A stretch of 64,000 bases of DNA from Cupriavidus yeoncheonensis (lineage in GTDB: Bacteria > Pseudomonadota > Gammaproteobacteria > Burkholderiales > Burkholderiaceae), in contig NZ_CAJPUY010000023.1 in NCBI RefSeq assembly GCF_905397275.1, positions 1 to 64,000 of the forward strand, in the 5' to 3' direction. Every line of letters starts with the position of its first letter. The stretch's first letter is position 1. Below the pieces are notes generated by a model that was given only the letters and a program-made list of their open reading frames with translations, ran no database searches and was not told the origin of the DNA. A program made the position numbers and the translations under genes. Below, one piece after another: positions 15,961 to 25,248 of the stretch.

Positions 15961-17145
15961 ATGCAGGCATTGGCGCTGTTTTCCGTGCAGTTCATGCTCG
16001 CGGTGACATGGACGCTCTACGTGGCGTTCCTGCCCGCGCTGGCCGCGCAGGCTGGCCTGCCGGCCGCGAAGGTCGCCTGGATCCTGCTGATGGACCAGGC
16101 CATCTTCGTCCTGATGGATTGCGCGCTCGGCATCGCCGCCGACCGGGTGGCCGATGCCATGCGCCGGCTTGGCGGATGGGTGCTCGCCGCGACCGTCGTT
16201 TCGGCCGTGGCCTTCGCCTGCCTGGCGAAGTCCGCGTCTCCGCCGATGCTGCTCGCGCTCACCGCGTGCTGGGCGGCGACCTCCTCGGCGCTGCGGGCCC
16301 CGCCCATGGTGATCATCGCGCGCCGGCTGCGGACCTCGGCGCCCGCCTTCCTGGTCGGGTGCTCGCTGCTTGGCGTGGGGCTGGCGTCCGCGCTGGCGCC
16401 CATGCTCACCGTGTGGATGCGCGGGCTTGCGCCGGCGTTGCCGTTTCTTGCGGCAAGCCTTGGCCTGGTTGCCGCCGTGTTCGCCTTGCAGTGGGTCGAG
16501 CGCCACGCGGGTCCCCGGCCGGTCGCGACGCCGAACACGGGGCGCGCCGGCGGCATTGTCATGGTGTGGCTGCTGCTGGCCGCCGTATTCCTGTTGGCGC
16601 TCGGTTTCCAGGTCCATAGCACGGTGAATGCCGCGCCGGCCTACCTGAAGTTCGTGAAGCAGGCCGACCTCGTGCGCGTGATGCCGGCTTTCTGGATCGG
16701 CTTTGCGCTTGGCGTGCTGCTGCCCGCGTGGCTGCCGCGCGGACGGTTTCCGATCCAGTTCGTGCTCATGGCTGCCACGGTGCTGGGCAGCCTGGTGCTG
16801 GCCGGCATTGCCATGGCGCCCTCGCTGGGCTGGCTGCTCGCGGCGCAATGCGTGGCGGGAGGGCTGTGGGGCGTGGTGTTCAGTGCCGCGGCCAGCGCCG
16901 CGATCGACGCCGGCCATGTCGGCCGCGAGGGCAAGCTCACCGGACTGGTGTTTGCGCTGGCGGCGCTGGCGGCTTCCGTGCGCATTGCCATGGTCGCGTC
17001 CGGCACGGCCAGGCTGCCCGCGGTGGCCGCCTGGCTGCCATGGCTGCCGGCGGCGGCGTGGGGTGTCGCGGCCGTGCTGCTGGTGCTGTTCGTGATCCGC
17101 AATCTGCCGCTGCTGGCCGTCAGCCCGGCGAGCGGAGATGCCTGA
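15961..17145 (+). CDS. MFS transporter, hypothetical substrate
   Basis: A 394-residue integral membrane protein with 12 likely helices and the overall two-bundle shape of the major facilitator superfamily. The first helix starts almost at residue 1 (LALFSVQFMLAVTWTLYVAF). Loop 2-3 carries GIAADRVADAMRR, the usual short basic motif A. An amphipathic loop (FQVHSTVNAAPAYLKFVKQA) follows helix 7. No catabolic or regulatory partner adjoins, and the small exported protein at 17210 starts 64 bases downstream. Substrate unknown. Confidence 0.8.
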   Translation: MQALALFSVQFMLAVTWTLYVAFLPALAAQAGLPAAKVAWILLMDQAIFVLMDCALGIAADRVADAMRRLGGWVLAATVVSAVAFACLAKSASPPMLLALTACWAATSSALRAPPMVIIARRLRTSAPAFLVGCSLLGVGLASALAPMLTVWMRGLAPALPFLAASLGLVAAVFALQWVERHAGPRPVATPNTGRAGGIVMVWLLLAAVFLLALGFQVHSTVNAAPAYLKFVKQADLVRVMPAFWIGFALGVLLPAWLPRGRFPIQFVLMAATVLGSLVLAGIAMAPSLGWLLAAQCVAGGLWGVVFSAAASAAIDAGHVGREGKLTGLVFALAALAASVRIAMVASGTARLPAVAAWLPWLPAAAWGVAAVLLVLFVIRNLPLLAVSPASGDA

Positions 17146-17209
17146 TCGGGAGCACGGCCGGGGCGCCCCCGCGTAAAATGTGGCGCTCCCACCTGTTCAG
17201 GAGATCTCC

Positions 17210-17566
17210 ATGACGCTCGTCTTGTCCCGCCGAACCCGTGCAGCGCTTTCGGCGGCCGGCCTGCTGCTGGCTGCCGGCACGGCGCTGGCCGCCGATCTCG
17301 AGATGCCAAGGCCGCGCGGCAAGGACGAAGCCCCGGGCGCGCCGGTGGCCTGCAGGAAATCGGTGCGGGAAAAACTGCCGAATCCCGACCACTTCAAGTG
17401 GGATGGCAGCACCTATCGCAAGGTCGCCGAAGACGCCTACAGCGTGGTGGCTGATGTCGAGTACATGGGAGCCGACGGCGCCCAGCGCAAGGCCAAGGTT
17501 CAATGCGACGTGATCCGGGCGCCGGGCGACCGGTTCGTCGTGACCAAGGTCCGGCTGCCCGAATAG
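17210..17566 (+). CDS. Small periplasmic hypothetical protein
   Basis: A 118-residue exported protein with a signal peptide of about 28 residues (LSAAGLLLAAGTALAAD). The mature part is small, with two cysteines (PVACRKSV and KVQCDVIR) that could form a disulfide, and reads as a beta-rich single domain. The ATG at 17210 is preferred over 17180 because it follows CAGGAGATCTCC and begins the leader. I do not recognise the family. It may be co-transcribed with the MFS gene upstream. Confidence 0.7.
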   Translation: MTLVLSRRTRAALSAAGLLLAAGTALAADLEMPRPRGKDEAPGAPVACRKSVREKLPNPDHFKWDGSTYRKVAEDAYSVVADVEYMGADGAQRKAKVQCDVIRAPGDRFVVTKVRLPE

Positions 17567-17732
17567 CGCAACGCGCGCCCCGTGCCGTTGGCGTGATGTG
17601 GGTTCAAAGGCAGATATCAGGGCGCACTGATCGCCGCATGGCACCAAATGCTAACTCAGGGGCGGCAGGTGCAAAGTCACGCCTACGCGCGACGCGTATC
17701 TTGAAATGTCCGCTTTTGACAAGGAATCGGCC

Positions 17733-18176
17733 ATGCAAGAAGGCAAATTCACCTCGAAAATCACCTACTGGTTCGAACAAAGCGTTCTGGTGGCCGCTCA
17801 GATCCTGCTGATGGCAGTAATCCTGGCGATGGTCATCCAGCTTTGGGTCATGTTTTCCTCCGATCTCGTTGAGCGCGTTCGCAGCATCGATACCGTTCCG
17901 GAACTCATGAAGTCGGTGCAGACAGCCTTTTCCGGTGTGCTGCTCATCATTCTCGGGCTCGAGCTGATGGAAACCTTGCGCGTGTATTTCAAATCGCACC
18001 GCGTCCGGCTGGAAACCATCCTGGCCGTGGCCATCATCGCCGTCGGCCGCCACGTGATCAATCTGGATGTGGAGCACATGGCGGGCGCTTCCCTCATCGG
18101 CGTGGCCACGGTAGTGCTGGCGCTGACGGGCGGTTACTTCCTGGTTCGATTCAAGGCGCCGCCATCTACGGACTAA
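17733..18176 (+). CDS. PsiE-like membrane protein
   Basis: A 147-residue membrane protein of the phosphate-starvation-inducible E family (PF06146). It has four hydrophobic helices; the second carries IILGLELMETLRVYF and the third is preceded by the basic VRLETILAVAIIAVGRHVI, both characteristic. The role of PsiE proteins is not established. AAGGAA lies 7 bases before the ATG at 17733, making it a better start than the in-frame ATG at 17706. It is convergent with the sensor kinase gene ending at 18247. Confidence 0.8.
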   Translation: MQEGKFTSKITYWFEQSVLVAAQILLMAVILAMVIQLWVMFSSDLVERVRSIDTVPELMKSVQTAFSGVLLIILGLELMETLRVYFKSHRVRLETILAVAIIAVGRHVINLDVEHMAGASLIGVATVVLALTGGYFLVRFKAPPSTD

Positions 18177-18246
18177 GGCCGGGAATTCAGGCCTGGTCTG
18201 GCTGGCAAGGAATAGGTCCGTCTCATCGCCAGCCACAGCACGCTTC

Positions 18247-19701
18247 TCAACCGATCGATTTCGGCACGCCAGCCACGCGCAACTCAAAGCACAAGGTTGT
18301 TCCGCTGGCGCCTTCGACCAGCCTTACCTGGCTGTGGTTGAGCTGCAGCATGCGCTGCACGATCAGCAGCCCCAGCCCGCCGCCCCGGTGCGCGCCGCCC
18401 GACGGGAACGGGCGCTGGAAGAGCGACTCGCGTAGCGCCGGCGGAATCCCGGGCCCGTTGTCGCTGACGGTCACCGCCACTTTGCCGTCCCGATAAGCCA
18501 GGTCGACTTCGACCACGCCTTCCGCGGGCGTGTGCCGGATGGCGTTGTCGAGCAGATTGGTCATGACGCGCTCGATCATGCCGAGGTCCGCCGTCACGGC
18601 CGGCAAGGCCGGGGGCAGACCCGCGCGCAGTTGCAGATGCTTGGCCTGCGCCGGCAGTGCAAACTTCTCGAGCACATCCTGGGTCAGGTCCACGATCGAG
18701 AAATCCTCCGGAGCCGGCTGCACCATGCCGTGTTCCAGCCGCGCCAGTTCGAACAGCGACTGCGCGAGGCCGCCAACCTTGACGCTTTGCGCCAGCGCGA
18801 TCGCCAGGTAGCGCTGGCGCTCCTCGGGACCGAGCTTGTCGGCCTTGAGCGACAGCGTCTCCAGATAGCCGTGCAGCGACGCCAGCGGCGTGCGCAGGTC
18901 GTGCGAGATATTGGCGACCATCTCGCGGCGCTCCTGATCCTGCTGCGTCAATGTGCGCCACTGCGCTTCGATGCGATCCGCCATCTGGCGGAACGCGGTC
19001 TCCAGCGCGGCGATCTCGTCGCGCTGCTCCGGCGCCGCCACCGCGGCTTGCGGGACGCCGCCGGAATTGAACTGCCGCATCGCTTGCGTCAGCCGCCGGA
19101 GCGGCCTGGTGATCAGCGCAAAGGCGACCAGGCCCGCGACCAGGCCGAGTGCCGCCACGAGCGCCATCGACCACAGCGTGGTCCGCAACACGGAGTTCTC
19201 TGTCGCCTGCGCCGCCAGCTTGTCGTGGGTCTCGCCCATCAGCACCACGTAGATGTAGCCACCCTGCCGCAGCGGCGCCGCGCTGAAGACCTTGCGGGCC
19301 GTCGCGCTGCGCGGATCCTCGCCGAGGATGGGCAGCGCGCCGCCATCGATCAGTGCCTTCACCGGCGCCAGATCCACACGGTCCCGGATCAGGTGTCCGA
19401 TCGGCGCATCGTGGCCGCGAATGCGGCCGGCATCGTCGAGCAGGTAGACTTCCACGCTCGGATTCAGGACCATCAGCTGCCCGAACAACTGGCGCAATGC
19501 CACGGGGTCAAGTGCACTCTGGTCGACCAGCAGCGCATTGCGGCCGATGTATGCCGCCAGCCCGCGCGACAAGCCCTGCACCACTTCTTTCTCGTGCATG
19601 GCATTGGAGCGGACCTGCAGCCATGCCGACGCGCCGCAACAGGCCAGCAGCAGGGCGGCGAAGACTGCGGACAGCCGCTGGGTCAGCGAAAGATTCATCA
19701 T
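18247..19701 (-). CDS. Two-component sensor histidine kinase
   Basis: A 484-residue inner-membrane kinase. It has helix 1 at about 8-28, a periplasmic sensor of about 130 residues, helix 2, a HAMP linker, then HisKA with the phospho-accepting histidine in VANISHDLRTPLAS (about residue 266), and an ATPase domain with DNAIRHT, VSDNGPGIP and GGGLGLLIV. The start at 19701 overlaps the stop of the response-regulator gene (ATGATGA), so the two are coupled. The pair is divergent from the exported msrB-dipZ-msrA genes, which suggests it senses envelope oxidation and controls them; this is inference. The longer frame to 19887 lies inside the regulator gene. Confidence 0.9.
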   Translation of the reverse strand: MMNLSLTQRLSAVFAALLLACCGASAWLQVRSNAMHEKEVVQGLSRGLAAYIGRNALLVDQSALDPVALRQLFGQLMVLNPSVEVYLLDDAGRIRGHDAPIGHLIRDRVDLAPVKALIDGGALPILGEDPRSATARKVFSAAPLRQGGYIYVVLMGETHDKLAAQATENSVLRTTLWSMALVAALGLVAGLVAFALITRPLRRLTQAMRQFNSGGVPQAAVAAPEQRDEIAALETAFRQMADRIEAQWRTLTQQDQERREMVANISHDLRTPLASLHGYLETLSLKADKLGPEERQRYLAIALAQSVKVGGLAQSLFELARLEHGMVQPAPEDFSIVDLTQDVLEKFALPAQAKHLQLRAGLPPALPAVTADLGMIERVMTNLLDNAIRHTPAEGVVEVDLAYRDGKVAVTVSDNGPGIPPALRESLFQRPFPSGGAHRGGGLGLLIVQRMLQLNHSQVRLVEGASGTTLCFELRVAGVPKSIG

Positions 19702-20450
19702 GGCTCTCCCGCGCCGCCGACCGGGCCGACCGGGCCGACAGCGCCGGGCTCGGCCGCGAACCGGTAACCGCGCCGCCACACCGTCAGGATGCGCTGCGGC
19801 TGCGCCGGGTCTGCTTCGATCTTGGTGCGCAGCCGGTTGATATGCGTGTTCACCGTATGCTCGTAGCCTTCGTGCTGGTAGCCCCACACCGCGTTGAGCA
19901 GATCCATCCGCGAAAACACCTTGCCGGGATGGCGCGCGAAGAAGTACAGCAGGTCGAACTCGCGAGGCGTCAGGTCGAGCCGCTTCCCGTCGACCGTGGC
20001 CTCGCGCGCCAGCGGATCGATCGTCAGGCCGCCAAGTTCGAGGCTGCCGGCGTCGGCGCGCACGTCCCTGGCCATCGCCTCGACGCGCCGCAGCAGCGCC
20101 TTGACGCGCGCCACCAGTTCCAGCACGGAGAATGGCTTGGCCAGGTAGTCGTCGGCACCCAGCTCCAGGCCGAGGATGCGATGCACTTCGCTGGAACGCG
20201 CGCTGGTGATGATGATCGGCGTGTAGCGCGTCATGGCGCGCGCACGCCGGCAGATCTCCAGGCCATCCACGCCGGGTAGCATCAGGTCCAGCACCAGCGC
20301 GTCCCAGCCGCCCTGTTCCAGGAGCCGCAGGCCTTCGGCACCGTCGGCGCTGTGGACGACCTCGTAGCGCTCATCGCGCAGATGCATGGCCAGCACGTTG
20401 GCGATGCCAACGTCGTCCTCGACGAGCAGAATGCGTTTGAGGTGTTCCAT
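19698..20450 (-). CDS. OmpR/PhoB-type response regulator
   Basis: A 250-residue regulator. The receiver domain (1-120) has the acidic pocket VEDD at 10-13, phospho-acceptor Asp55 in LVLDLMLPG, and the lysine in LAKPF. The DNA-binding winged helix (about 135-232) carries LDLTPREFDLLYFFARHPG and HTVNTHINRLRTKIE. The tail GAVGPVGPVGGAGEP is a low-complexity extension encoded by a 9-base repeat. It is the first gene of the pair with the sensor kinase. The 176-base divergent region before msrB contains the loose direct repeat GTTTAAGGTTTG near 20546, the sort of site this family binds. Confidence 0.92.
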   Translation of the reverse strand: MEHLKRILLVEDDVGIANVLAMHLRDERYEVVHSADGAEGLRLLEQGGWDALVLDLMLPGVDGLEICRRARAMTRYTPIIITSARSSEVHRILGLELGADDYLAKPFSVLELVARVKALLRRVEAMARDVRADAGSLELGGLTIDPLAREATVDGKRLDLTPREFDLLYFFARHPGKVFSRMDLLNAVWGYQHEGYEHTVNTHINRLRTKIEADPAQPQRILTVWRRGYRFAAEPGAVGPVGPVGGAGEP

Positions 20451-20626
20451 GAGCGGTTCGCCGGTCGATCGTCGACAGGCCAGGAGTGGTCGCCGGTAAT
20501 GACACTATTGTGCAGAATTCCGGCCCACCGAGTTATCACGGATTGTTTAAGGTTTGGCGAGGACTCCGATACGGCTTCGCGCCTAGGATGCTGTCACGAT
20601 CGGTTCAAACTGCATGGGAGTCCATC

Positions 20627-21145
20627 ATGCGCATCAGCAGACGCTTTTTGTTGTCCGGCGGCGCCATGGCCGCCACGCTTGCTGCCGTGGGCGGCTGGCG
20701 CGCGCTGGCCGGCGGCACGCCCGCTGCCGGCGACACCCGCAAGGCCGCGGAGCGCTTCGAGGTCACCCTGAGCGACGAGGCATGGCGCCAGAAGTTGTCC
20801 CCGGCCCAGTACGCCGTGCTGCGCAATGAAGGCACGGAGCGGCCCTTCAGCAGCCCGCTCAACGACGAGCACCGCAACGGCATCTTTGCCTGTGCCGGTT
20901 GCCAGCTCGACTTGTTCTCTTCGAAGACCAAGTTCGACAGTGGTACCGGCTGGCCCAGCTTCTGGGCACCGCTGGAGCATGCCGTGGCCACCACCGAGGA
21001 CCGCGCCTTCGGCATGCTGCGCACCGAGGTCCATTGCCGGCGCTGCGGCGGTCACCTGGGGCACGTCTTCGACGACGGACCGAAGCCGACCGGCCTGCGC
21101 TATTGCATGAACGGCGTCGCCATGACATTCCGGCCCGCCGCCTGA
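20627..21145 (+). CDS. msrB: Exported peptide-methionine (R)-S-oxide reductase MsrB
   Basis: A 172-residue MsrB that reduces the R form of methionine sulfoxide in proteins. Unlike the usual cytosolic MsrB it has a twin-arginine leader (ISRRFLLSGGAMAATLAA, residues 3-20), so it should act in the periplasm. The enzyme domain begins near residue 43. Zinc cysteines are C89/C92 (FACAGC) and C137/C140 (CRRCGGH); the catalytic cysteine is C160 (RYCMNG). The start at 20627 follows GGGAGT and begins the leader. It is the first gene of an operon with a thiol-relay membrane protein and an exported MsrA. Confidence 0.92.
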   Translation: MRISRRFLLSGGAMAATLAAVGGWRALAGGTPAAGDTRKAAERFEVTLSDEAWRQKLSPAQYAVLRNEGTERPFSSPLNDEHRNGIFACAGCQLDLFSSKTKFDSGTGWPSFWAPLEHAVATTEDRAFGMLRTEVHCRRCGGHLGHVFDDGPKPTGLRYCMNGVAMTFRPAA

Positions 21146-21181
21146 AGCCTCCCACGGCACACACAAGGCACCCACAAAATC

Positions 21182-23014
21182 ATGCTGCTCCTGATCCTGG
21201 CCTATCTCGGCGGTGCGCTCACCATCCTGAGCCCATGCATCCTGCCCGTACTGCCGTTCGTGTTCGCCCGCGCCGACCAGCCCTTCGCGCGCAGCGGCCT
21301 GCCGCTGCTGGCTGGCATGGGCATGACTTTCGCGCTCGTGGCCACGCTGGCGGCCGTGGGCGGCGGCTGGGTGGCGCAGGCCAACCAGTTTGGACGCTGG
21401 CTCGCCATTGCACTGCTGACCGTGTTTGGCCTGACGCTGCTGCTGCCGCGGTTTGCCGAGCGTCTGATGCGCCCGCTGGTCAACGCCGGCAGCCGCCTGT
21501 CCAACTTCGCGCAATCCGGTGGCCGCGCGGCCAGTCCCGGATCGTCGTTCCTGCTTGGCATCGCCACCGGGCTGCTCTGGGCGCCCTGCGCCGGACCGAT
21601 CCTGGGCCTCGTGCTGACTGGCGCGGCACTGCAAGGCGCCAGTCTGGGCACCACGCTACTGCTGGCGGCATATGCGGCCGGTGCGGCGACGTCGCTGGCG
21701 CTGGCCCTGCTGATCGGCGGACGCGTGTTCGCGGCCATGAAGCGTTCGCTCGATGCCGGCGAATGGATTCGCCGCGGCATCGGTGCCGCCATGCTGGCCG
21801 GCGTGGTGGCGATCGGGCTGGGTCTCGATACCGGCGTGCTGGCGCGTGTATCGACGATTGCCACGGGTGGACTGGAGCAGCACCTCGTCGACAGGCTGGC
21901 CGGCAACCATGCCGCCGAAAAGCAGGACGGCACGATGATGGCGAGCGCGAATCCGGAGAGCACGGTGCCGGGCGCCGCCAGTGGGGGCGCGATGATGATG
22001 CGCGCCGGGGGCAGGGCAGCGGCGCTGCCGGTCGAAGGCCAGTTCCCGGGACTCAACGGTGCCGTCGAATGGCTGAACTCCCCGCCGCTGACCGCCGAGG
22101 GCCTGCGCGGCAAGGTCGTGCTGGTCGACTTCTGGACATACTCCTGCATCAACTGCCTGCGCACGCTGCCCTATGTGAAGGCGTGGGCCGACAAGTACAA
22201 GGACCAGGGGCTTGTCGTTATCGGCGTCCACGCACCGGAATTCGCGTTCGAGCGCAATATCGACAACGTGAAGAAGGCCTCCCGCGATCTCGGCGTGACC
22301 TACCCGGTGGCGATCGACAACAATTTCGCCATCTGGCGCGCCTTCGGCAACCAGTACTGGCCCGCGCACTATTTCATCGACCCGCAAGGCCGTATTCGCT
22401 TCCACCATTTCGGCGAGGGTGAATACGAACGCTCCGAAGCCGTGATCCGCCAACTGCTGGAAGAGGCCGGCCACGCCGATGTGGCCAAGCGTGCGACGGC
22501 CATGCCGGCCACGTTGAACGACAAGGCCGGCAGTGGGGTGCAGATGGCGGCGGACAACGGTGCGATGCGATCGCCGGAGACCTATGTTGGCTACGAACGC
22601 GCGGAGAACTTCGGCTCGCCTGGCGGTGCGGTGCATGACCGGCCGCAGGACTACACGGCGCCCGCGAAGCCCGACCTGAACCGATGGGGCCTTGCCGGCA
22701 ACTGGCGCGTCGGCGCGGAGCACGCCACGCTTGACCGGCCGAACGGACGCATCGTCTACCGCTTCCACGCACGCGACCTGCATCTCGTGCTCGGCCCGGC
22801 CCAGGACGGCAAGCCGGTCAGGTTCCGTGTGACGATCGACGGCGCCGCGCCGGGCGCGTCGCACGGCACCGATATCGCGCCGGATGGCACCGGCGAGGTC
22901 ACGGCCCAGCGTCTCTACCAACTGGTGCGGCAGGACGGCGAGGTCAGGGACCGCACCTTTGCCATCGAATTCCTCGATCCCGGCGTGGAGGCCTATGCCT
23001 TCACATTCGGCTAA
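21182..23014 (+). CDS. dipZ: DipZ-type CcdA-thioredoxin fusion (thiol relay)
   Basis: A 610-residue membrane protein that carries reductant from cytosolic thioredoxin to the periplasm. Residues about 1-235 are a CcdA/DsbD-like six-helix domain with its two relay cysteines in LSPCILPVLPF and WAPCAGPI. Residues about 280-430 are a TlpA/thioredoxin-like domain with the redox pair C322-x-x-C325 (YSCINCLRTL). Residues about 470-610 match the extra C-terminal domain of DipZ proteins. It sits between exported msrB and msrA genes (36 and 25 bases apart), so it probably supplies electrons to both. Neisserial PilB combines thioredoxin, MsrA and MsrB domains in one protein; here they are separate. Confidence 0.9.
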   Translation: MLLLILAYLGGALTILSPCILPVLPFVFARADQPFARSGLPLLAGMGMTFALVATLAAVGGGWVAQANQFGRWLAIALLTVFGLTLLLPRFAERLMRPLVNAGSRLSNFAQSGGRAASPGSSFLLGIATGLLWAPCAGPILGLVLTGAALQGASLGTTLLLAAYAAGAATSLALALLIGGRVFAAMKRSLDAGEWIRRGIGAAMLAGVVAIGLGLDTGVLARVSTIATGGLEQHLVDRLAGNHAAEKQDGTMMASANPESTVPGAASGGAMMMRAGGRAAALPVEGQFPGLNGAVEWLNSPPLTAEGLRGKVVLVDFWTYSCINCLRTLPYVKAWADKYKDQGLVVIGVHAPEFAFERNIDNVKKASRDLGVTYPVAIDNNFAIWRAFGNQYWPAHYFIDPQGRIRFHHFGEGEYERSEAVIRQLLEEAGHADVAKRATAMPATLNDKAGSGVQMAADNGAMRSPETYVGYERAENFGSPGGAVHDRPQDYTAPAKPDLNRWGLAGNWRVGAEHATLDRPNGRIVYRFHARDLHLVLGPAQDGKPVRFRVTIDGAAPGASHGTDIAPDGTGEVTAQRLYQLVRQDGEVRDRTFAIEFLDPGVEAYAFTFG

Positions 23015-23039
23015 CCCTTCGAAACCAAGGAACCTCATC

Positions 23040-23774
23040 ATGAACGCGATTGCAGCACTGCGGCACTGGACGCGCTCCGCCACGCTCAAGCTCGTGGGCG
23101 TCGCCATGCTGGCGGCCGTTGCCACCAGTTGGGGGCAGCCCGCACTATCGGCCGAGGACGCGGTACGCATCCCCGCACCCTCGCAGGACGAGAAGCCCGG
23201 CGATGCCCACACCGCGACGGCCGTGTTTGCCGGCGGCTGCTTCTGGGGCGTCCAGGGCGTATTCCAGCACGTGCGCGGCGTAACGCGTGTGACATCAGGC
23301 TATGCCGGCGGCGCGGCCAGCACGGCGCAGTACGAGAGGGTAGGCTCAGGCACGACCGGCCACGCGGAATCCGTCGAGATCCGCTACGACCCGGCGCAAG
23401 TCAGCTACGGCAAGCTGCTGCAAGTCTTTTTCTCGGTGGCGCACAACCCGACCCAGCTCAACTACCAGGGGCCCGATCACGGCACGCAGTACCGCTCCGC
23501 GATCTTCCCGGTCACGCCTGTACAGCGCACGATTGCCGAGGCCTATATTGCCCAGCTTGGTGCAGCCAGGGTTTTCCGGGCACCCATCGTGACGCGCGTG
23601 GAGGACTACAAGGGGTTCTATCCGGCGGAAGCCTATCACCAGGACTTCCTGACGAAGAATCCGAACTATCCGTACATCGTGATCAACGACCTGCCCAAGA
23701 TCGGCAACCTGAAGCAGATCTTTCCAGATCTCTATCGCAACGATCCCGTGTTGTTGACCAAATCCGGTTCCTGA
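23040..23774 (+). CDS. msrA: Exported peptide-methionine (S)-S-oxide reductase MsrA
   Basis: A 244-residue MsrA reducing the S form of methionine sulfoxide. A signal peptide (about residues 14-38, hydrophobic LVGVAMLAAVA) sends it to the periplasm. The catalytic cysteine is C67 in GGCFWG; the family's GYAGG, GHAESVEI and AYHQDF stretches follow. The start at 23040 follows AAGGAACCTCATC. Last gene of the msrB-dipZ-msrA operon, so both stereoisomers and the electron source are encoded together. Confidence 0.93.
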   Translation: MNAIAALRHWTRSATLKLVGVAMLAAVATSWGQPALSAEDAVRIPAPSQDEKPGDAHTATAVFAGGCFWGVQGVFQHVRGVTRVTSGYAGGAASTAQYERVGSGTTGHAESVEIRYDPAQVSYGKLLQVFFSVAHNPTQLNYQGPDHGTQYRSAIFPVTPVQRTIAEAYIAQLGAARVFRAPIVTRVEDYKGFYPAEAYHQDFLTKNPNYPYIVINDLPKIGNLKQIFPDLYRNDPVLLTKSGS

Positions 23775-23785
23775 CACCGCAATAC

Positions 23786-23813
23786 GGGATTCTGCCTCGT
23801 GCAAGAATCCCGC
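23786..23813 (+). terminator. Hairpin after msrA, possible terminator
   Basis: A perfect 9-bp stem CGGGATTCT / AGAATCCCG with a 10-base loop begins 12 bases after the msrA stop. No T-run follows, so it may protect the 3' end or act with Rho. The rest of the 412-base gap to the next gene (23775-24187) shows no gene I can support. Confidence 0.45.
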
Positions 23814-24187
23814 AGCGCCCGGCACAGGCACGCCACGCCCTTCTCGGACCGCCGAGGGGCTCGCCGTTTGTGGCGTTTTTCCACGTCGAATGGGTGTCAG
23901 GACTGTGATTTCTGTCGTCGTGGGTTTGGAGTCCCATCAGCCTCCTGAATGCTGGCCAAGCACTGGCACCTTGACGAGCGGCTTGCAATAATTGAAAGCG
24001 CGGTGCGAACGCCAATCGATTCACGGCGCAGAGCCGACAGGTGGCGGGTTGAGAGTTGCGCGAACCATCTGAAGCTGGAGAGAGCGGTTCCAGGGCAACA
24101 CATGCCCGGCTCGGCTATGGCGCGCGCTTCCGCTTCCTTTTGGATCGTCGGAGTCGGTAGCGCTTGTCTTCCCCTCGCCAGGCAAAA

Positions 24188-25102
24188 ATGAAGAGACTCG
24201 TCGTGTGCTTGCTCCTGGTTTTGGCGCCGCTGAGAGTGGGCGCGGCGATGCCTTACCTGTACTCGCGCAGCGCCGTTGTCTACGACATGGGGCAAGGTCG
24301 GGTCCTGCTGGAGAAGCAGGCGGACGCAGTCGCGCCAGTGGCCTCGCTGACAAAGCTGATGACTGCGATGGTGGCGCTGGACCAGCATCCGGCGCTGGAC
24401 GAACCTCTGACCATCGAGCCCGCCGACGTCGATCGGATCAAGCGTTCGCCCTCCCGCCTTCCGGTCGGTACCACACTCGCACGCGGTGAGATGCTCCGCC
24501 TGGCCTTGATGGCATCGGAGAATCGATCGGCTTCTGCATTGGCGCGCTCCATTGCCGGCGGGAAGTCGATGTTCGTCGCGAAAATGAACGAGAAGGCCAG
24601 CGCGCTTGGCATGCATCACACCCGCTTTCAGGATCCGACGGGACTGTCGCCACACAATGTATCCAGCGCGCGCGACCTTCTGAGCATGGCAGACGCCGCT
24701 TCGCACTACCCGTTGATTCGCGAGTTCACAACGCTTTCAAACCACCGCGTCGAAGTGGCTCGGCGTTCGTTGCGCTATCGCAATACCCTGCTTATGCCGC
24801 GGGAGCCAGACTGGGGTATCCAGCTGTCAAAAACTGGCTTCATCAACGAAGCGGGCCACTGCATTGTATTGAAGGCCGACTTGGGAAGCGGTCCGGTGAT
24901 CATCGTACTGATGGGAGCGGCGTCTAACTGGAAACGGACGGCTGATCTGATTTCGATTCGCCATTGGCTGGGAGGCAAGGAAGTGAACGGCGCCATGCAG
25001 CAGGCCGCCTACCCGGCAAAGCCGATATCTCACCATCGTGCGAAGGCGGTGGTGCATCACGGAAAAGTCAGGCAAGCTCCTTATCGGAGTCACCGTACGT
25101 GA
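24188..25102 (+). CDS. pbpG: D-alanyl-D-alanine endopeptidase, PBP7 type
   Basis: A 304-residue S11-family penicillin-binding enzyme that cuts peptide cross-links in peptidoglycan. A signal peptide covers about residues 1-20. The active-site motifs are all present: S53-x-x-K56 in VASLTKLM, SEN in LMASENRSA, and KTG in QLSKTGFINEAG. It has no C-terminal amphipathic anchor; the tail is basic (HHRAKAVVHHGKVRQ), which may help it bind the envelope. The start at 24188 begins the leader, and the frame is open to 24164. It is convergent with the anti-sigma gene. Confidence 0.9.
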   Translation: MKRLVVCLLLVLAPLRVGAAMPYLYSRSAVVYDMGQGRVLLEKQADAVAPVASLTKLMTAMVALDQHPALDEPLTIEPADVDRIKRSPSRLPVGTTLARGEMLRLALMASENRSASALARSIAGGKSMFVAKMNEKASALGMHHTRFQDPTGLSPHNVSSARDLLSMADAASHYPLIREFTTLSNHRVEVARRSLRYRNTLLMPREPDWGIQLSKTGFINEAGHCIVLKADLGSGPVIIVLMGAASNWKRTADLISIRHWLGGKEVNGAMQQAAYPAKPISHHRAKAVVHHGKVRQAPYRSHRT

Positions 25103-25248
25103 AAAGAATGGCGGTAGCAGACCGCGGAGCCGCACGCGTGGGGAGTCCATTGCATCGGGCTTCGTCGAATCTGCGGTCAATCAGGTGGTCAGCAGGCGGT
25201 TCGTCAAACGGCAGCAGATGGCCTGGCGTGGTGACGTGGCACCGCGAC

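Noticed and set aside
20546..20560. GTTTAAGGTTTG as a response-regulator box before msrB
   Set aside because: Only a loose direct repeat; mentioned in the regulator entry but not strong enough to list as a site.
23899..23922. A GTGATTTCTGTC half-site similar to the GbsR-like operator
   Set aside because: Only one half matches; the second half is absent, so it is probably chance.
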